DNA of 64,000 nt from Anaerobacillus sp. CMMVII (lineage in GTDB: Bacteria > Bacillota > Bacilli > Bacillales > Anaerobacillaceae). Shown one piece after another: positions 55,170-64,000 of this stretch. How positions within the stretch are numbered: the stretch's first letter is position 1; each line of letters begins with the position of its first letter. The DNA is taken from the NCBI RefSeq assembly GCF_025377685.1, contig NZ_JACEHK010000012.1:1-64000 (forward strand). The letters are read 5' to 3'. Both the position numbers and the translations under genes were made by a program. The notes below the pieces were generated by a model. That model saw nothing but the letters and a program-made list of their open reading frames with translations, was not told the origin of the DNA and ran no database searches.

Positions 55170-58100
55170 TTACTTTTGTATCTCAATAAGTAAATCGCCT
55201 GTTTGAATTGCTTCTCCATTCTGTACGTAAACACGACTTACAACCCCATTAAAGGGTGCTTGAACTGTCGTTTCCATCTTCATTGCCTCAGTGATCATGA
55301 GATGGTCTCCTTTTTTAACTTTATCCCCATTTTCAACCAGGGTTTTCACAACAGTACCAGGCATTGTTGCTCCAATATGATTTGGATTTGCTTGATCGGC
55401 TTTCGTTTTCGCAATGACTGTTGTCTCAACGTTTTGATCTTTAATAACGATTTCCCTTGGCTGTCCATTTAATTCGAAATAAATCACTCGAGTTCCATCT
55501 TTTTGTGCTTCCCCAACCGAAACTAACTTAACAATTAACGTTTTTCCTTGTTCAATCTCAACCTCTATTTCTTCCCCTAAGCGCAAACCATATAAAAAGG
55601 TTGGCGTATCAAGAACTGATACATCACCAAACTGCTCATAAAAACGTTGATGATCTAAGTACACTTTTGGATAAATTGCATATGAAAGTAGATCGAAGTC
55701 AGTTACCTGTCTATTTAGTTTCTCAAATAGCTCTCTTTTCATTAATTCAAAATCTACTGCTGGTAAGCTTTCACCAGGTCTTCCTATTATCTCTTCTCTT
55801 CCTTTTAGAATAATTTTTTGAAGATCCTTAGGGAAACCTTGATAAGGTTGACCCAAATACCCCTGGAAAAATTCTACTACTGAATCCGGAAAGTCTAGTG
55901 TTTCTCCCCTATCAAAGACATCTGCTTCTGTTAAATTGTTTTGCACCATGAATAACGCCATATCCCCAACAATTTTTGAAGATGGAGTCACTTTAACCAC
56001 ATCACCAAACATGTCATTTACAGTACGGTACATTCGTTTTACTTCATCCCAACGACTTTTTAACCCGACTGCTTTCGCTTGCTGTTGCAAATTACTATAT
56101 TGCCCTCCAGGCATTTCGTGTTCATACACCTCTGAATGAGGGGCCACCATGCCACTTTCAAAGCCTTGGTAAAACTTCCTCGTATCTTCCCAGAAATGAC
56201 CTAGCTTCTCGATAGCTTCAATGTTCACGTTTGGTTGACGCTCACTACCCGTTAAAGCATAAATTAAACTATTTGCACTAGGTTGCGAAGTAAGTCCAGC
56301 CATTGAACCTACAGCTACATCAACGATATCTACACCAGCTTCAATTGCCTTTGCATAGGTGAAAATCCCATTTCCACTTGTATCGTGAGTATGCAAATGA
56401 ATAGGAATTGAAATCGTTTCTTTTAGTGTAGATACTAACCGGTAGGCAGCTTCTGGCTTCAGCAACCCTGCCATGTCTTTAATCCCTAAAATATGGGCTC
56501 CGGATTGCTCTAACTCACTAGCTAAATCTAGATAGTATTTTAAGTCATATTTTAAACGACTATTATCTAAAATGTCTCCAGTGTAACACATGGCCGCTTC
56601 AGCTATTTTTCCGGAGTCACGAACTGCTTCTATTGATAGCGTCATTCCCGGCACCCAATTTAAGGAGTCGAAAATTCGAAATACATCAATTCCAGCATCT
56701 GCAGATTTTTGTACAAATTCTTTAATCACGTTGTCTGGGTAGTTTGTATACCCTACCGCATTAGATGAACGGAACAGCATTTGTAATAATAAATTAGGCA
56801 TTTTTTTTCTTAATGTTAATAAACGTTCCCACGGGTCTTCGTGTAAAAATCTCATTGCTACATCAAAGGTTGCACCACCCCACATTTCAGATGAGAAAAG
56901 GTTTGGCAGCATTCTTGCAGTCGGTTCAGCAATTCTTTTTAGGTCATGGGTCCTTACACGTGTTGCTAATAAAGATTGGTGTGCATCGCGGAAAGTCGTA
57001 TCAGTTAGTAGTACTTCTTTTTGTTCCTTTACCCATTTTGCGACCCCTTCAGCACCGTGCTTTTCTAATATTTGCTTTGTTCCACTTGGATATGGGTCAG
57101 AGAGCTTTAATTTTGGTATAACAGGTTCATCAAACACAGGTTTTTTCATTTTTTCAATGCCAGGATATCCGTTAATTGTCGTTTCCCCAATAAAAGAAAG
57201 CATCTTTGTTCCTCGGTCCTTTCTTTTTGGAAAGACGAACAATTCAGGGGTTGTATCAATAAAAGAAGTATTATATTCACCATTTAAAAACTTTTCATGT
57301 TGTACAACATTCTCTAAGAAAGCAATATTTGTTTTAATCCCACGAATTCGAAATTCACGTAAGTTTCTCAACATTTTTGAAGCTGCATCCTCAAAGGTTA
57401 AGGCCCAAGTTGATAATTTAACTAACAAAGAATCATAATATGGAGAAATTACCGAACCTTGGAAACCGTTACCTGCATCGAGCCGAACTCCAAAGCCACC
57501 CCCAGAACGATAAACCATGATTTTACCAGTATCAGGCATAAAATTATTACTTGGATCCTCTGTTGTTACTCGTGATTGAATTGCAAATCCATGGCAGATG
57601 ATTTTTTCTTGAGTAGGAATACGTAGTTTTTTTCCATGAATTAATTCTCCATCAGCAATGTAAAGTTGAGCTTGAACAATATCGACCCCTGTTACCATCT
57701 CGGTAATGGTGTGCTCAACTTGTACACGCGGATTTACTTCAATAAAGTAAAAATCCCCAGAATCAGTAACTAAAAATTCAACTGTACCCGCATTAATGTA
57801 GTTTACCTTCTCCATTAACTGAACAGCTGCAAGGCAAATCTCTTCACGAACATCATCTGTTAAAGAAACACTTGGTGCAATTTCAACGACTTTTTGATGG
57901 CGACGTTGTACAGAGCAATCTCGATCATATAAATGAATAATATTCCCACTCTGGTCTCCTAAAATTTGTACTTCAATATGCTTAGGATTTTCAATAAATT
58001 TTTCAATATATACTTCGTCATTTCCAAATGCGGATTTCGCTTCAGACTTCGCTCTGGCATACGCTTCTTGAAGCTCTTCTTTTGAACGTACAATTCTCAT

Positions 58101-58619
58101 CCCACGTCCACCACCACCAAGAGAGGCTTTAATAATAAATGGAAAACCAAATTGCTTGGCGAAAGTTTCCACAGCTTCAATTGTTTCAACCGGCCCATCA
58201 CTGCCAGGGATTACGGGGAGGCCAGCTTTAATCGCTTGGGTTCTTGCCTGAACTTTATCACCAAACATATGTAGGTGTTCTGATTTAGGACCAATAAAAA
58301 TGATCCCCTCTTCTTCACAGCGTCTTGCAAAGTGAATGTTTTCCGACAGAAAACCGTATCCAGGATGGATGGCGTCGACATTGTTTCGTTTTGCCAATTC
58401 TATAATTCCATCAATATCTAAATATGCATCGATCGGTTTTTTACCTTCACCAATTAAATAAGCCTCATCAGCCTTGTAACGATGATAAGCCCCTGTATCT
58501 TCCTTTGAATAGATTGCAACTGTACGGATATGTAATTCAGTGCAAGCTCGAAAAATACGAATTGCAATCTCACCGCGATTTGCTACTAATACTTTTTTAA
58601 TTTTAGTCATCTTATTCAT
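55170..58619 (-). CDS. pycA: Pyruvate carboxylase PycA
   Basis: Biotin enzyme that carboxylates pyruvate to oxaloacetate, replenishing the TCA cycle. The 1149-aa product has the biotin carboxylase part (about 1-455; KASLGGGGRGMRIVRS, EVNPRVQVEHTITEMVTG), the carboxyltransferase part (about 530-830; TFRDAHQSLLATRVRT, HLHTHDTSGNG) and the C-terminal biotinyl domain with EAMKMETTV (biotin on Lys about 1114). It starts at the ATG at 58619 (MNKMTKIKKVLVANRGEIA), with GGAGG upstream. It is monocistronic by its terminator. An ACATCTGATGA sequence upstream may be a GntR-type operator. Confidence 0.97.
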   Translation of the reverse strand: MNKMTKIKKVLVANRGEIAIRIFRACTELHIRTVAIYSKEDTGAYHRYKADEAYLIGEGKKPIDAYLDIDGIIELAKRNNVDAIHPGYGFLSENIHFARRCEEEGIIFIGPKSEHLHMFGDKVQARTQAIKAGLPVIPGSDGPVETIEAVETFAKQFGFPFIIKASLGGGGRGMRIVRSKEELQEAYARAKSEAKSAFGNDEVYIEKFIENPKHIEVQILGDQSGNIIHLYDRDCSVQRRHQKVVEIAPSVSLTDDVREEICLAAVQLMEKVNYINAGTVEFLVTDSGDFYFIEVNPRVQVEHTITEMVTGVDIVQAQLYIADGELIHGKKLRIPTQEKIICHGFAIQSRVTTEDPSNNFMPDTGKIMVYRSGGGFGVRLDAGNGFQGSVISPYYDSLLVKLSTWALTFEDAASKMLRNLREFRIRGIKTNIAFLENVVQHEKFLNGEYNTSFIDTTPELFVFPKRKDRGTKMLSFIGETTINGYPGIEKMKKPVFDEPVIPKLKLSDPYPSGTKQILEKHGAEGVAKWVKEQKEVLLTDTTFRDAHQSLLATRVRTHDLKRIAEPTARMLPNLFSSEMWGGATFDVAMRFLHEDPWERLLTLRKKMPNLLLQMLFRSSNAVGYTNYPDNVIKEFVQKSADAGIDVFRIFDSLNWVPGMTLSIEAVRDSGKIAEAAMCYTGDILDNSRLKYDLKYYLDLASELEQSGAHILGIKDMAGLLKPEAAYRLVSTLKETISIPIHLHTHDTSGNGIFTYAKAIEAGVDIVDVAVGSMAGLTSQPSANSLIYALTGSERQPNVNIEAIEKLGHFWEDTRKFYQGFESGMVAPHSEVYEHEMPGGQYSNLQQQAKAVGLKSRWDEVKRMYRTVNDMFGDVVKVTPSSKIVGDMALFMVQNNLTEADVFDRGETLDFPDSVVEFFQGYLGQPYQGFPKDLQKIILKGREEIIGRPGESLPAVDFELMKRELFEKLNRQVTDFDLLSYAIYPKVYLDHQRFYEQFGDVSVLDTPTFLYGLRLGEEIEVEIEQGKTLIVKLVSVGEAQKDGTRVIYFELNGQPREIVIKDQNVETTVIAKTKADQANPNHIGATMPGTVVKTLVENGDKVKKGDHLMITEAMKMETTVQAPFNGVVSRVYVQNGEAIQTGDLLIEIQK

Positions 58620-58776
58620 AAAATCCCTCCTTATTGACTGCAAATACAACATATAGTCCTATAAAACTAACAAACATCTGATGAACTGATGACAGGTCAG
58701 ATAACTTACTTTTTATCATATCACTTTTTTCATGGAGTTAAATAACAAATTGATGAATAATTTGAATTTTTCATTT

Positions 58777-59235
58777 TTAATTAGTTACCTTCCATGCATT
58801 CAAAATGAGCCAACCATCGGAATGATATCTTCCCATCTTAAATGGAGTTACATTGATAATAAACATCCAAAAATTTAAAAAAGCCAACCATTGAAACCAT
58901 AAAGTTAGGTACTCATCACCATAGCCAATTCCAGGTAAAATTAATAAACAAGCAACCATTCCATTTAATAAAGGACCACCTAGCGATATAATTACTTGTC
59001 TACATTTAGCCGTTTCAGCTAATTCATAACTAGTATTTCCTCCTAATGGTAAAATACGAAAGAAGAAATTCGTATTGTTACACTTAAAATTTTTAACTAA
59101 AAACCCAGTACCTATAGTAACTGTAATTTTCTTTGCATTACACCCGATCGCACAAAAAAAATGCCCTAACTCATGAAGGATTAAGGTAATTGGTAAAATT
59201 GTAAAAAAACAAATAACGATAAAGAGAAAAATCAT
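58777..59235 (-). CDS. Small M50 family metallopeptidase
   Basis: 152-aa integral membrane protein with about four helices and the zinc motif HELGH (about 21-25) in the first. The third ligand region is MGRYHSDGW near the C-terminus, a form seen in short M50 relatives in place of NPxPxLDGG. GTGFLVKNF and LPLGGNTSYE resemble the beta-strand insert of the family. The substrate is unknown. It occupies the site between ylaN and pycA where B. subtilis has ftsW. Confidence 0.75.
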   Translation of the reverse strand: MIFLFIVICFFTILPITLILHELGHFFCAIGCNAKKITVTIGTGFLVKNFKCNNTNFFFRILPLGGNTSYELAETAKCRQVIISLGGPLLNGMVACLLILPGIGYGDEYLTLWFQWLAFLNFWMFIINVTPFKMGRYHSDGWLILNAWKVTN

Positions 59236-59304
59236 CTTATCCCCCTACAGTTCCGATGTCATCTTTATAATTTTATTGCCTACAAAAAAAGACAACTCTA
59301 TAAA

Positions 59305-59338
59305 CAACAACCGTTTTCCCAAAGAAAAACGGTTGTTG
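59305..59338. terminator. Terminator-like hairpin after ylaN
   Basis: CAACAACCGTTTT pairs perfectly with AAAACGGTTGTTG around 8 bases. The T-run on the minus strand is short (TTGTTTATAG), so strength is uncertain. Confidence 0.65.
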
Positions 59339-59355
59339 TAGAGTCATCTTCTCAA

Positions 59356-59640
59356 TCAAGGCCTCTTCATTGACGCTTCGTGAAGCGTTGCTAATTCGCG
59401 TTCAAGTTCAAATAACAATTGTTTTCCTAACTCTTCCTCAATTAGTTCAAGGCGAATCGCAAAATCAATTTCTCGCGACAAACCAAACATTTGTGTATCT
59501 AAAACCTCTTCATAAAGAGGGCATTGTGGCATAGTTAAGTTCGTCATTTGAACTTCAATAAGCTTTAAGATTTTATTTGCATCCGCTTTTAGAAGGGCGT
59601 ACGCTTTTTCAGAATGTCCTGTTATAGCTTCTTTAGACAT
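59356..59640 (-). CDS. ylaN: YlaN family protein (DUF1507)
   Basis: 94-aa, mostly helical cytoplasmic protein, essential in B. subtilis under ordinary iron supply and reported to act in iron homeostasis through Fur. The family is clear: [52 protein letters not shown] contains the usual conserved [11 protein letters not shown]. It is followed by a hairpin and the M50 gene. Confidence 0.94.
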   Translation of the reverse strand: MSKEAITGHSEKAYALLKADANKILKLIEVQMTNLTMPQCPLYEEVLDTQMFGLSREIDFAIRLELIEEELGKQLLFELERELATLHEASMKRP

Positions 59641-59769
59641 GTTTATTCCCTCCCATACCGAGTCGTTTCACTGTCCCTTATGTCACTATGATAGCTTTTA
59701 TAGTAAAAAAATGCAATATTTTAGAAGTATTTCTATAGTAATAATAAAATATTTGTTCACATAACACTC

Positions 59770-60702
59770 TTAAAATATACTTAGATTATACCTGCTAGAT
59801 AAGCTCTCTAAAAGCTTCATTCCCGCAACACTATTTCCTCGATCATCTAAAGCCGGTCCATAAATTCCAATTCCTAGTCCATGTGGCAATGAACCCATTA
59901 TAGCTCCTGAAACTCCACTTTTTGCAGGAATTCCCACGCGAATCGCAAATTCTCCTGAAGAATTATACATCCCGCATGTAACCATAAAGGTTTTAATAAT
60001 TCTTGTTATATGTAAAGGAATAACTTGTCGTCCAGTCTCAGGATTTCTACCTTCATTCGCTATTACGTAACCCAACTTTGCTAGATCTGTACAATCAACT
60101 TGAATTGCACATTGCTTCGTATATAAATCAAGAAGGTCCTCGACACTACTTTGAATAACACCATGTTGTTTCATGAAATAACATAAAGAGCGATTTAAAA
60201 ATGCTGTATCTAATTCTGATTTTGCTACTCGCTCACAAAAAGTAATTTCAGAGTTAGATGTCATTTCATGGATCAAGCCTAATATCCTTCCAAGTTTTTC
60301 ATCAATAGATTGGCCAATAATCATATTCGTTACAGCTAAAGCACCTGCATTTATCATCGGATTTAATGGTTTTGAGGGAATATTTGTTTCTAATTTAGCA
60401 ATTGAATTAAATGGATCACCAGTTGGCTCCATTCCTACTTTTGAGAATACATAATCTTCGCCATGATCCATTAAGGCAACTGCTAACGTGATTACTTTTG
60501 ATATACTTTGCAAAGTGAACTTTTCATAAATCCCTCCAGCAGCAATACAATCTCCTTTCCCTCGATATATCGCTATTGATAGTGTTTCTGGATTGGCCTC
60601 GCCTAAAGCTGGTATATAATCAGCAACAGATCCATATTTGGAATACTTTTTGGCTTCTAACACCATCTCGTTCAAATCCTCATTAAACGAAAAATCTTCC
60701 AT
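59770..60702 (-). CDS. glsA: Glutaminase GlsA family (YlaM)
   Basis: Serine-dependent glutaminase of the beta-lactamase-like fold, converting glutamine to glutamate and ammonia. The 310-aa product has the catalytic SxxK in [16 protein letters not shown] (Ser about 66), [15 protein letters not shown], the Tyr region LCYFMKQHG and the glycine-rich [14 protein letters not shown], all typical of the family. B. subtilis has this paralogue (ylaM) at the same place beside ylaN. It begins after a GGAGTGTG-type site. Confidence 0.94.
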   Translation of the reverse strand: MEDFSFNEDLNEMVLEAKKYSKYGSVADYIPALGEANPETLSIAIYRGKGDCIAAGGIYEKFTLQSISKVITLAVALMDHGEDYVFSKVGMEPTGDPFNSIAKLETNIPSKPLNPMINAGALAVTNMIIGQSIDEKLGRILGLIHEMTSNSEITFCERVAKSELDTAFLNRSLCYFMKQHGVIQSSVEDLLDLYTKQCAIQVDCTDLAKLGYVIANEGRNPETGRQVIPLHITRIIKTFMVTCGMYNSSGEFAIRVGIPAKSGVSGAIMGSLPHGLGIGIYGPALDDRGNSVAGMKLLESLSSRYNLSIF

Positions 60703-60773
60703 CTCGACACACTCCTTCTCTCTTCTATAATATTAGAATAGCCAGTACCTAGCAATTCATGAAGGAAATAAAA

Positions 60774-60940
60774 AAGACTGTTTTCGCAAAGTTTGTTGCT
60801 TTCGAAAAAAAACTAAGATTTCACAACTTATTTAGCAAGTAGCGCTCTTTTCTTACTCAATTTATTGAGTGATATCTTCATCTAAGGAATTTTTCCAATT
60901 ATTTTACGTTAAAATGCCACAATGTTTACAAAAAGAGCCT
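60774..60940. repeat. MITE-like family copy between ylaK and glsA
   Basis: The left end is GACTGTTTTCGCAAAGTTTG followed by TTGC. The right end is CCACAATGTTTACAAAAAGA followed by GCCT. The interior is shared with 23716-23875, including TTATTTAGCAAGTAGCGCTC and GAGTGATATCTTCATCTAAG. The rest of the 348-bp gap (60941-61050) has the palindromic sequence listed next. Confidence 0.8.
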
Positions 60941-60984
60941 AAAAAAAAAAGACTAATCACCAATTTATGATGTTAGTCTTAGCT

Positions 60985-61045
60985 GGAGGTCTAAAGCGTA
61001 AAGTTTCGAACTCTTTAGATACTCAACTTTATACTCTAAACTCTG
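60985..61045. repeat. AT-rich palindromic spacer after ylaK
   Basis: TCTAAAG and CTTTAGA pair around an inner AGTT/AACT, followed by AACTTTATACTCTAAACTC, which repeats parts of the first arm. It looks like the spacers at 5165-5269 and 11707-11769 and may serve as the 3-prime structure of ylaK. Confidence 0.45.
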
Positions 61046-61050
61046 CACTG

Positions 61051-62382
61051 TTATAGTAGGTCAGCAGCTAATTGTGCTAAACCTGATCTCTCACCTTTTT
61101 CTAATTTCACATGACCGCTAATTTTTTCAGCTTTAAATTTTTCGACGACATAGGTAAGTCCATTATTATATTCATCTAAATACGGATGATCAATTTGTTG
61201 TGGGTCACCCATTAGAACTATTTTACTTCCTTCACCAACTCTTGTTAATATTGTTTTCACTTCATGCTTCGTTAGGTTTTGTGCTTCATCGATAATAATA
61301 AATTGCTCTGGGATACTTCTGCCCCGAATATATGTTAATGCTTCAACTTGTATTGAAGCCATACCTGCTAAGATTTGATCTAACTCCCCTGGCTTTTTCG
61401 TATTAAATAAAAACTCTAAGTTATCATAAATAGGTTGCATCCATGGTCTGAGTTTTTCTTCTTTTTCGCCCGGTAAATAACCGAGGTCTTTTCCAACAGG
61501 CACAACCGGCCTTGCTACTAATAGTTTTTTGTATTTGTGGAAATCTTCTGTTTGAAGCAATCCAGCTGCAAGTGAAAGCAGTGTTTTTCCTGTTCCTGCC
61601 TTCCCAACTAAGGTTACTAATGGAAGATCATCTCGAAGTAATAAATCAAAGGCCATCCTTTGTTGTACATTACGAGGCTTTATACCCCATACATGGTCCA
61701 AGTCCCTTATTAACGGAATAATGTCTCTACAATTAGTATCTACTTTTCCTATTGCAGAAGCTGAGCTTCCTAATTCATCTTTTAAGATTACAAACTGGTT
61801 AGGATATAATCTCTGGTAATTTTTTAATTCTTTAATTGAAATCTTCTGATCCTTGTAGAACTTATTTAAAACTTCGACACTAACAAGTACCTCAAGATAT
61901 CCTGAATAAATATGATCAGAAGTAATGACCCTATCACTTAAAAAGTCTTCTGCTTGAATTCCAATAGCATCGGCTTTTACGCGCATGAGGGCATCTTTTG
62001 AGACTAAGATGACTCGCCTTCCATTTTCCTTAATTTTCTCTTCTAATAATAAATTCAAAGCGACTGCGATAATACGATTGTCATTGCTTTTTTCGTCAAA
62101 CATATCCTTCATCTTTTCAAAAGAACGATGGTTCAATTCTACTCGTAGTTGACCACCATTTTCTAATAATACTTTCTCGTGTAACTTCCCTTTTTCTCGG
62201 AATTGATCCATTATTTTTGCAACCTGTCTTGCATTTCGACCTATCTCGTCCATATAACGCTTTTTGGAGTCAACTTCTTCCAATACAATTGCAGGAATTA
62301 CTACTTCATTTTCTTCAAATGCAAAAATTGCCAATGGATCTTGCAGTAATACGTTCGTATCTAAGACGTAGATTTTATTCAA
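61051..62382 (-). CDS. ylaK: PhoH-like ATPase with PIN domain (YlaK)
   Basis: 443-aa fusion of an N-terminal PIN ribonuclease-fold domain (about 1-140; YVLDTNVLLQDP with the first acidic residue, VILVSKDALMRVKA with later ones) and a C-terminal PhoH ATPase. Walker A is VGKAGTGKT and Walker B is FIIIDEAQNLT. RNA unwinding and cleavage has been reported for related PIN-PhoH proteins. It starts with TTG at 62382, seven bases after AAGGAGG; a GTG at 62388 is too close to that site. It is divergent from ylaJ. Confidence 0.93.
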   Translation of the reverse strand: MNKIYVLDTNVLLQDPLAIFAFEENEVVIPAIVLEEVDSKKRYMDEIGRNARQVAKIMDQFREKGKLHEKVLLENGGQLRVELNHRSFEKMKDMFDEKSNDNRIIAVALNLLLEEKIKENGRRVILVSKDALMRVKADAIGIQAEDFLSDRVITSDHIYSGYLEVLVSVEVLNKFYKDQKISIKELKNYQRLYPNQFVILKDELGSSASAIGKVDTNCRDIIPLIRDLDHVWGIKPRNVQQRMAFDLLLRDDLPLVTLVGKAGTGKTLLSLAAGLLQTEDFHKYKKLLVARPVVPVGKDLGYLPGEKEEKLRPWMQPIYDNLEFLFNTKKPGELDQILAGMASIQVEALTYIRGRSIPEQFIIIDEAQNLTKHEVKTILTRVGEGSKIVLMGDPQQIDHPYLDEYNNGLTYVVEKFKAEKISGHVKLEKGERSGLAQLAADLL

Positions 62383-62504
62383 CGTCACGCCTCCTTGACT
62401 AAGTGAATTGGGAATGGTGTCTTTCTATTAAGTTATGCACTGAAAATAAAAATGAGATAGCGTGGCCTAAATTTTAGCAAAAACATTTTTACAAGGGGCT
62501 AAAT

Positions 62505-62602
62505 AGTTCTTTTCGTATCGCTCTTTTCTAATAAATTGTTGCTATTAGCTTTTAGGTCGTAACCAAGCGAATGCATGGCTCAAAGTTTACGAAAACAGCC
62601 TT
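62505..62602. repeat. MITE-like family, short copy upstream of ylaK
   Basis: AGTTCTTTTCGTATCGCTCT followed by TTTCTAATAAATTGTTGC, and a clear right end, CAAAGTTTACGAAAACAGCC. The middle CTTTTAGGTCGTAACCAAGC recurs inverted at about 23670-23697. It lies in a 613-bp gene-free gap that also holds the repeat at 62655-62785 and a core-like AGAAAAGAAGCCCCAAAGAC at 62821-62840. The rest is AT-rich and must contain the ylaJ promoter. Confidence 0.7.
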
Positions 62603-62654
62603 TCGTAGTGTTTTCTTCATTCAAATTAAAAACATGTGTCGTTTTTACTTAACC

Positions 62655-62785
62655 AAGCGAATTTCATTATAACCTTAACCAAGTATATCAATCTAAATGT
62701 AGTTGAGAATGGTTTCAGCGCTACTACAATTAGGACTTAGTAGCGAAAAATAATGAATTATGAAATTCATTAAATCGTAGCTCCC
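62655..62785 (+). repeat. Dispersed 120-bp repeat, copy 2
   Basis: Matches 31108-31226 in inverse orientation with an estimated four in five bases shared. Common words are TCTAAATG, GAATGGTTTC, ACTTAGTAGCGA and AATAATGAATTATGAAATTC. AATGAATTATGAAATTCATT is itself palindromic. Confidence 0.7.
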
Positions 62786-62995
62786 AGAAAAATATTTTGT
62801 TCTATAAAGTAAAAAAACAGAAAAGAAGCCCCAAAGACCTTGTTTTCCAGGCCAATACTAGCTACCTAATGATGATGTGAGAATAGATTTTAAACCATTG
62901 GTGAGAAATGAATTTACTATAAATGTATGTACAACCGAATAAAGATAGACGAAGAAACGAACAATAATTATAAATATTTACTTTGAAAGGATTGA

Positions 62996-63685
62996 ATGAT
63001 TATGAAACCTATTCAAATTTGTATATACGTATTTGCTATCTCACTTTTATTTGCTTGCCAGCCGAACACAGCTGAAGACACTGAACAAGGAACTCAAAGA
63101 TCCTTAGACATTGCCGAGCAAGCAAAAGATCCCCGTGAGAAAGAAACAAAAACAGCAGAAGAAGTCGCTGAACATCTAGTACACCTTACAGAGAGAGTTC
63201 CAAATGTCAATAGCGCCACTGCAATTGTTATAGGAGATTTAGCCGTTGTCGGAATTGATGTAAAAGCAGATTTGACTCGTTCTGATGTTGGTGTCGTAAA
63301 ATACGAGGTAGCCGAAACTTTGAGTAACGACCCCCATGGGGCATATGCTTTCATCACAGCCGATCCTGATATAAATTCCAGGCTCAAAGAAATGAGAAAA
63401 GATATTAATGCAGGACACCCTATTTCTGGGATCATGAATGAGTTAGCGGGAATTGTTGGGCGGCTTATTCCGGTAATACCTGGAGCAGAGCATCGAAAGT
63501 CAGAACCAGAACCAACTGATGCTAATAAAGAAAAGTTAAGTGAGGGGCAAAACAGCGAACTTAAAAATATTCAAGAGAAGCAAGGAAAGAGAAATATGGA
63601 AGATGAGAAATTAGGTGGGCACCCCGAGGAGGATGGCACTGAAAGAGAAAAGAGACAGCAACTTCGAAATGAGCATGGTGAGTAG
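62996..63685 (+). CDS. ylaJ: YhcN/YlaJ sporulation lipoprotein
   Basis: 229-aa lipoprotein. The signal peptide ends in LLFAC (Cys about 21). The family core is about 55-165, with LVHLTERVPNVNSATAIVIGDLAVVGIDVKADL and a segment starting SDVGVVKYEVAETLSNDPHGAYAFITADPDI. The C-terminal 60 residues are highly charged (KEKLSEGQNSELKNIQEKQGK). Members of this family sit in the spore inner membrane or coat. AAAGG lies five bases before the ATG at 62996; a second in-frame ATG is at 63002. Confidence 0.9.
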   Translation: MIMKPIQICIYVFAISLLFACQPNTAEDTEQGTQRSLDIAEQAKDPREKETKTAEEVAEHLVHLTERVPNVNSATAIVIGDLAVVGIDVKADLTRSDVGVVKYEVAETLSNDPHGAYAFITADPDINSRLKEMRKDINAGHPISGIMNELAGIVGRLIPVIPGAEHRKSEPEPTDANKEKLSEGQNSELKNIQEKQGKRNMEDEKLGGHPEEDGTEREKRQQLRNEHGE

Positions 63686-63743
63686 AGAAACCATTTAGTA
63701 AGAGTGTATTTAATTAATAGCCGAAAATACTAATCAAATTCAT

Positions 63744-63776
63744 AAAAAAAGCTTAGTCAAATGACTAAGCTTTTTT
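63744..63776. terminator. Bidirectional terminator after ylaJ
   Basis: GCTTAGTC pairs with GACTAAGC around AAAT, flanked by seven A and six T residues. It also covers the end of the minus-strand gene at the window edge. Confidence 0.88.
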
Positions 63777-64000
63777 CATAGCAGTCATTACCTGGTTATC
63801 AAGCTTCTCGGCTGCTTCCTTATCATATGTTTTTTCGTATTGTGGCTCTACAGAAATTTTTGAACCATAAAACATGACATCACGCACTTCTTTTATTTGA
63901 ATTTCTACAAGAGCTAATTTCAAAGGAACTTCATCCATTTTTTCCACTTTTACATTAGCTGTTCCACTAATCGAATATGTAGATTCATTTCCAATGATGT
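63765..64000 (-). CDS. Partial unidentified protein at the window edge
   Basis: The frame is open to the right edge, so the start is outside. The visible 77 residues include STYSISGTANVKVEKMDE, then LKLALVEIQIKEVRDVMFYGSK, and end EKLDNQVMTAMKKA. Alternating hydrophobic residues suggest beta strands followed by a C-terminal helix. It shares a terminator with ylaJ. In B. subtilis the neighbour here is a small yla gene, but I cannot match the sequence with certainty. Confidence 0.6.
   Translation of the reverse strand, partial: IIGNESTYSISGTANVKVEKMDEVPLKLALVEIQIKEVRDVMFYGSKISVEPQYEKTYDKEAAEKLDNQVMTAMKKA

Overview
The window is a chromosomal segment of an aerobic, endospore-forming member of the Bacillaceae. 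It is AT-rich, has strong GGAGG-type ribosome binding sites, uses many TTG starts, and follows the ylaJ-to-sbp gene order of Bacillus subtilis almost throughout. Sporulation genes (spoVD, spoVE, ylbJ, gerR, ylbD, ylaJ), bacillithiol synthesis (bshC), a caa3-type oxidase and a DAP-type murE all agree. I cannot name the species. No rRNA, tRNA, CRISPR array, prophage or transposase gene was seen.

Layout, read in the main (minus) direction from right to left. 64.0-58.8 kb: an unidentified partial gene, ylaJ (plus strand), ylaK (PhoH/PIN), glutaminase, ylaN, and a small M50 peptidase where ftsW would be expected. 58.6-55.2 kb: pyruvate carboxylase. 55.0-51.6 kb: an NDH-2 type dehydrogenase (plus) and a B12-binding radical SAM protein (minus), among repeats. 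51.5-44.7 kb: haem A synthase ctaA diverging from ctaBCDEF, with the assembly factor ctaM/yozB. 44.6-37.8 kb: AI-2E-family permease, Asp23-like protein, YugN-like protein, AlaX-type tRNA editing protein, ylbB, ylbC, a thioesterase, ylbD, ylbE. 37.7-32.6 kb: a secreted protein, an XPB-type helicase, its helicase-associated partner and the UV-damage endonuclease uvsE. 32.6-24.0 kb: ylbF, ylbG, rsmD, coaD, ylbJ, ylbK, ylbL, tmcAL, ylbN, rpmF. 23.5-18.1 kb: a crotonase, gerR, ylbP, panE, a DUF3397 protein, bshC. 17.9-0.06 kb: the division and cell-wall cluster mraZ-rsmH-ftsL-pbpB-spoVD-murE-murF-mraY-murD-spoVE-murG-murB-divIB-ylxW-ylxX-sbp.

Two things stand out. First, intergenic DNA carries several families of short repeats. 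The main one is a MITE-like family of about 100-190 bp with imperfect terminal inverted repeats of the type AGGCTsTTTTCG and a conserved TATCnAGGTCT/ATCTTTTCTAAC core, seen in at least nine places. A second family of about 120 bp occurs twice. There are also a folded stem-loop repeat at 55 kb, a tandem hairpin array at 39.2 kb and several long AT-rich palindromes. Second, the XPB helicase, its partner and uvsE form a compact possible DNA-damage repair locus inside the otherwise conserved ylb region.

At least sixteen conserved genes are interrupted by single-base frameshifts, mostly a missing base in a short homopolymer. Several are essential (rsmH, ftsL) or normally required (ctaF). I read these as uncorrected sequencing or assembly errors, not pseudogenes, and give full-length reconstructed coordinates.
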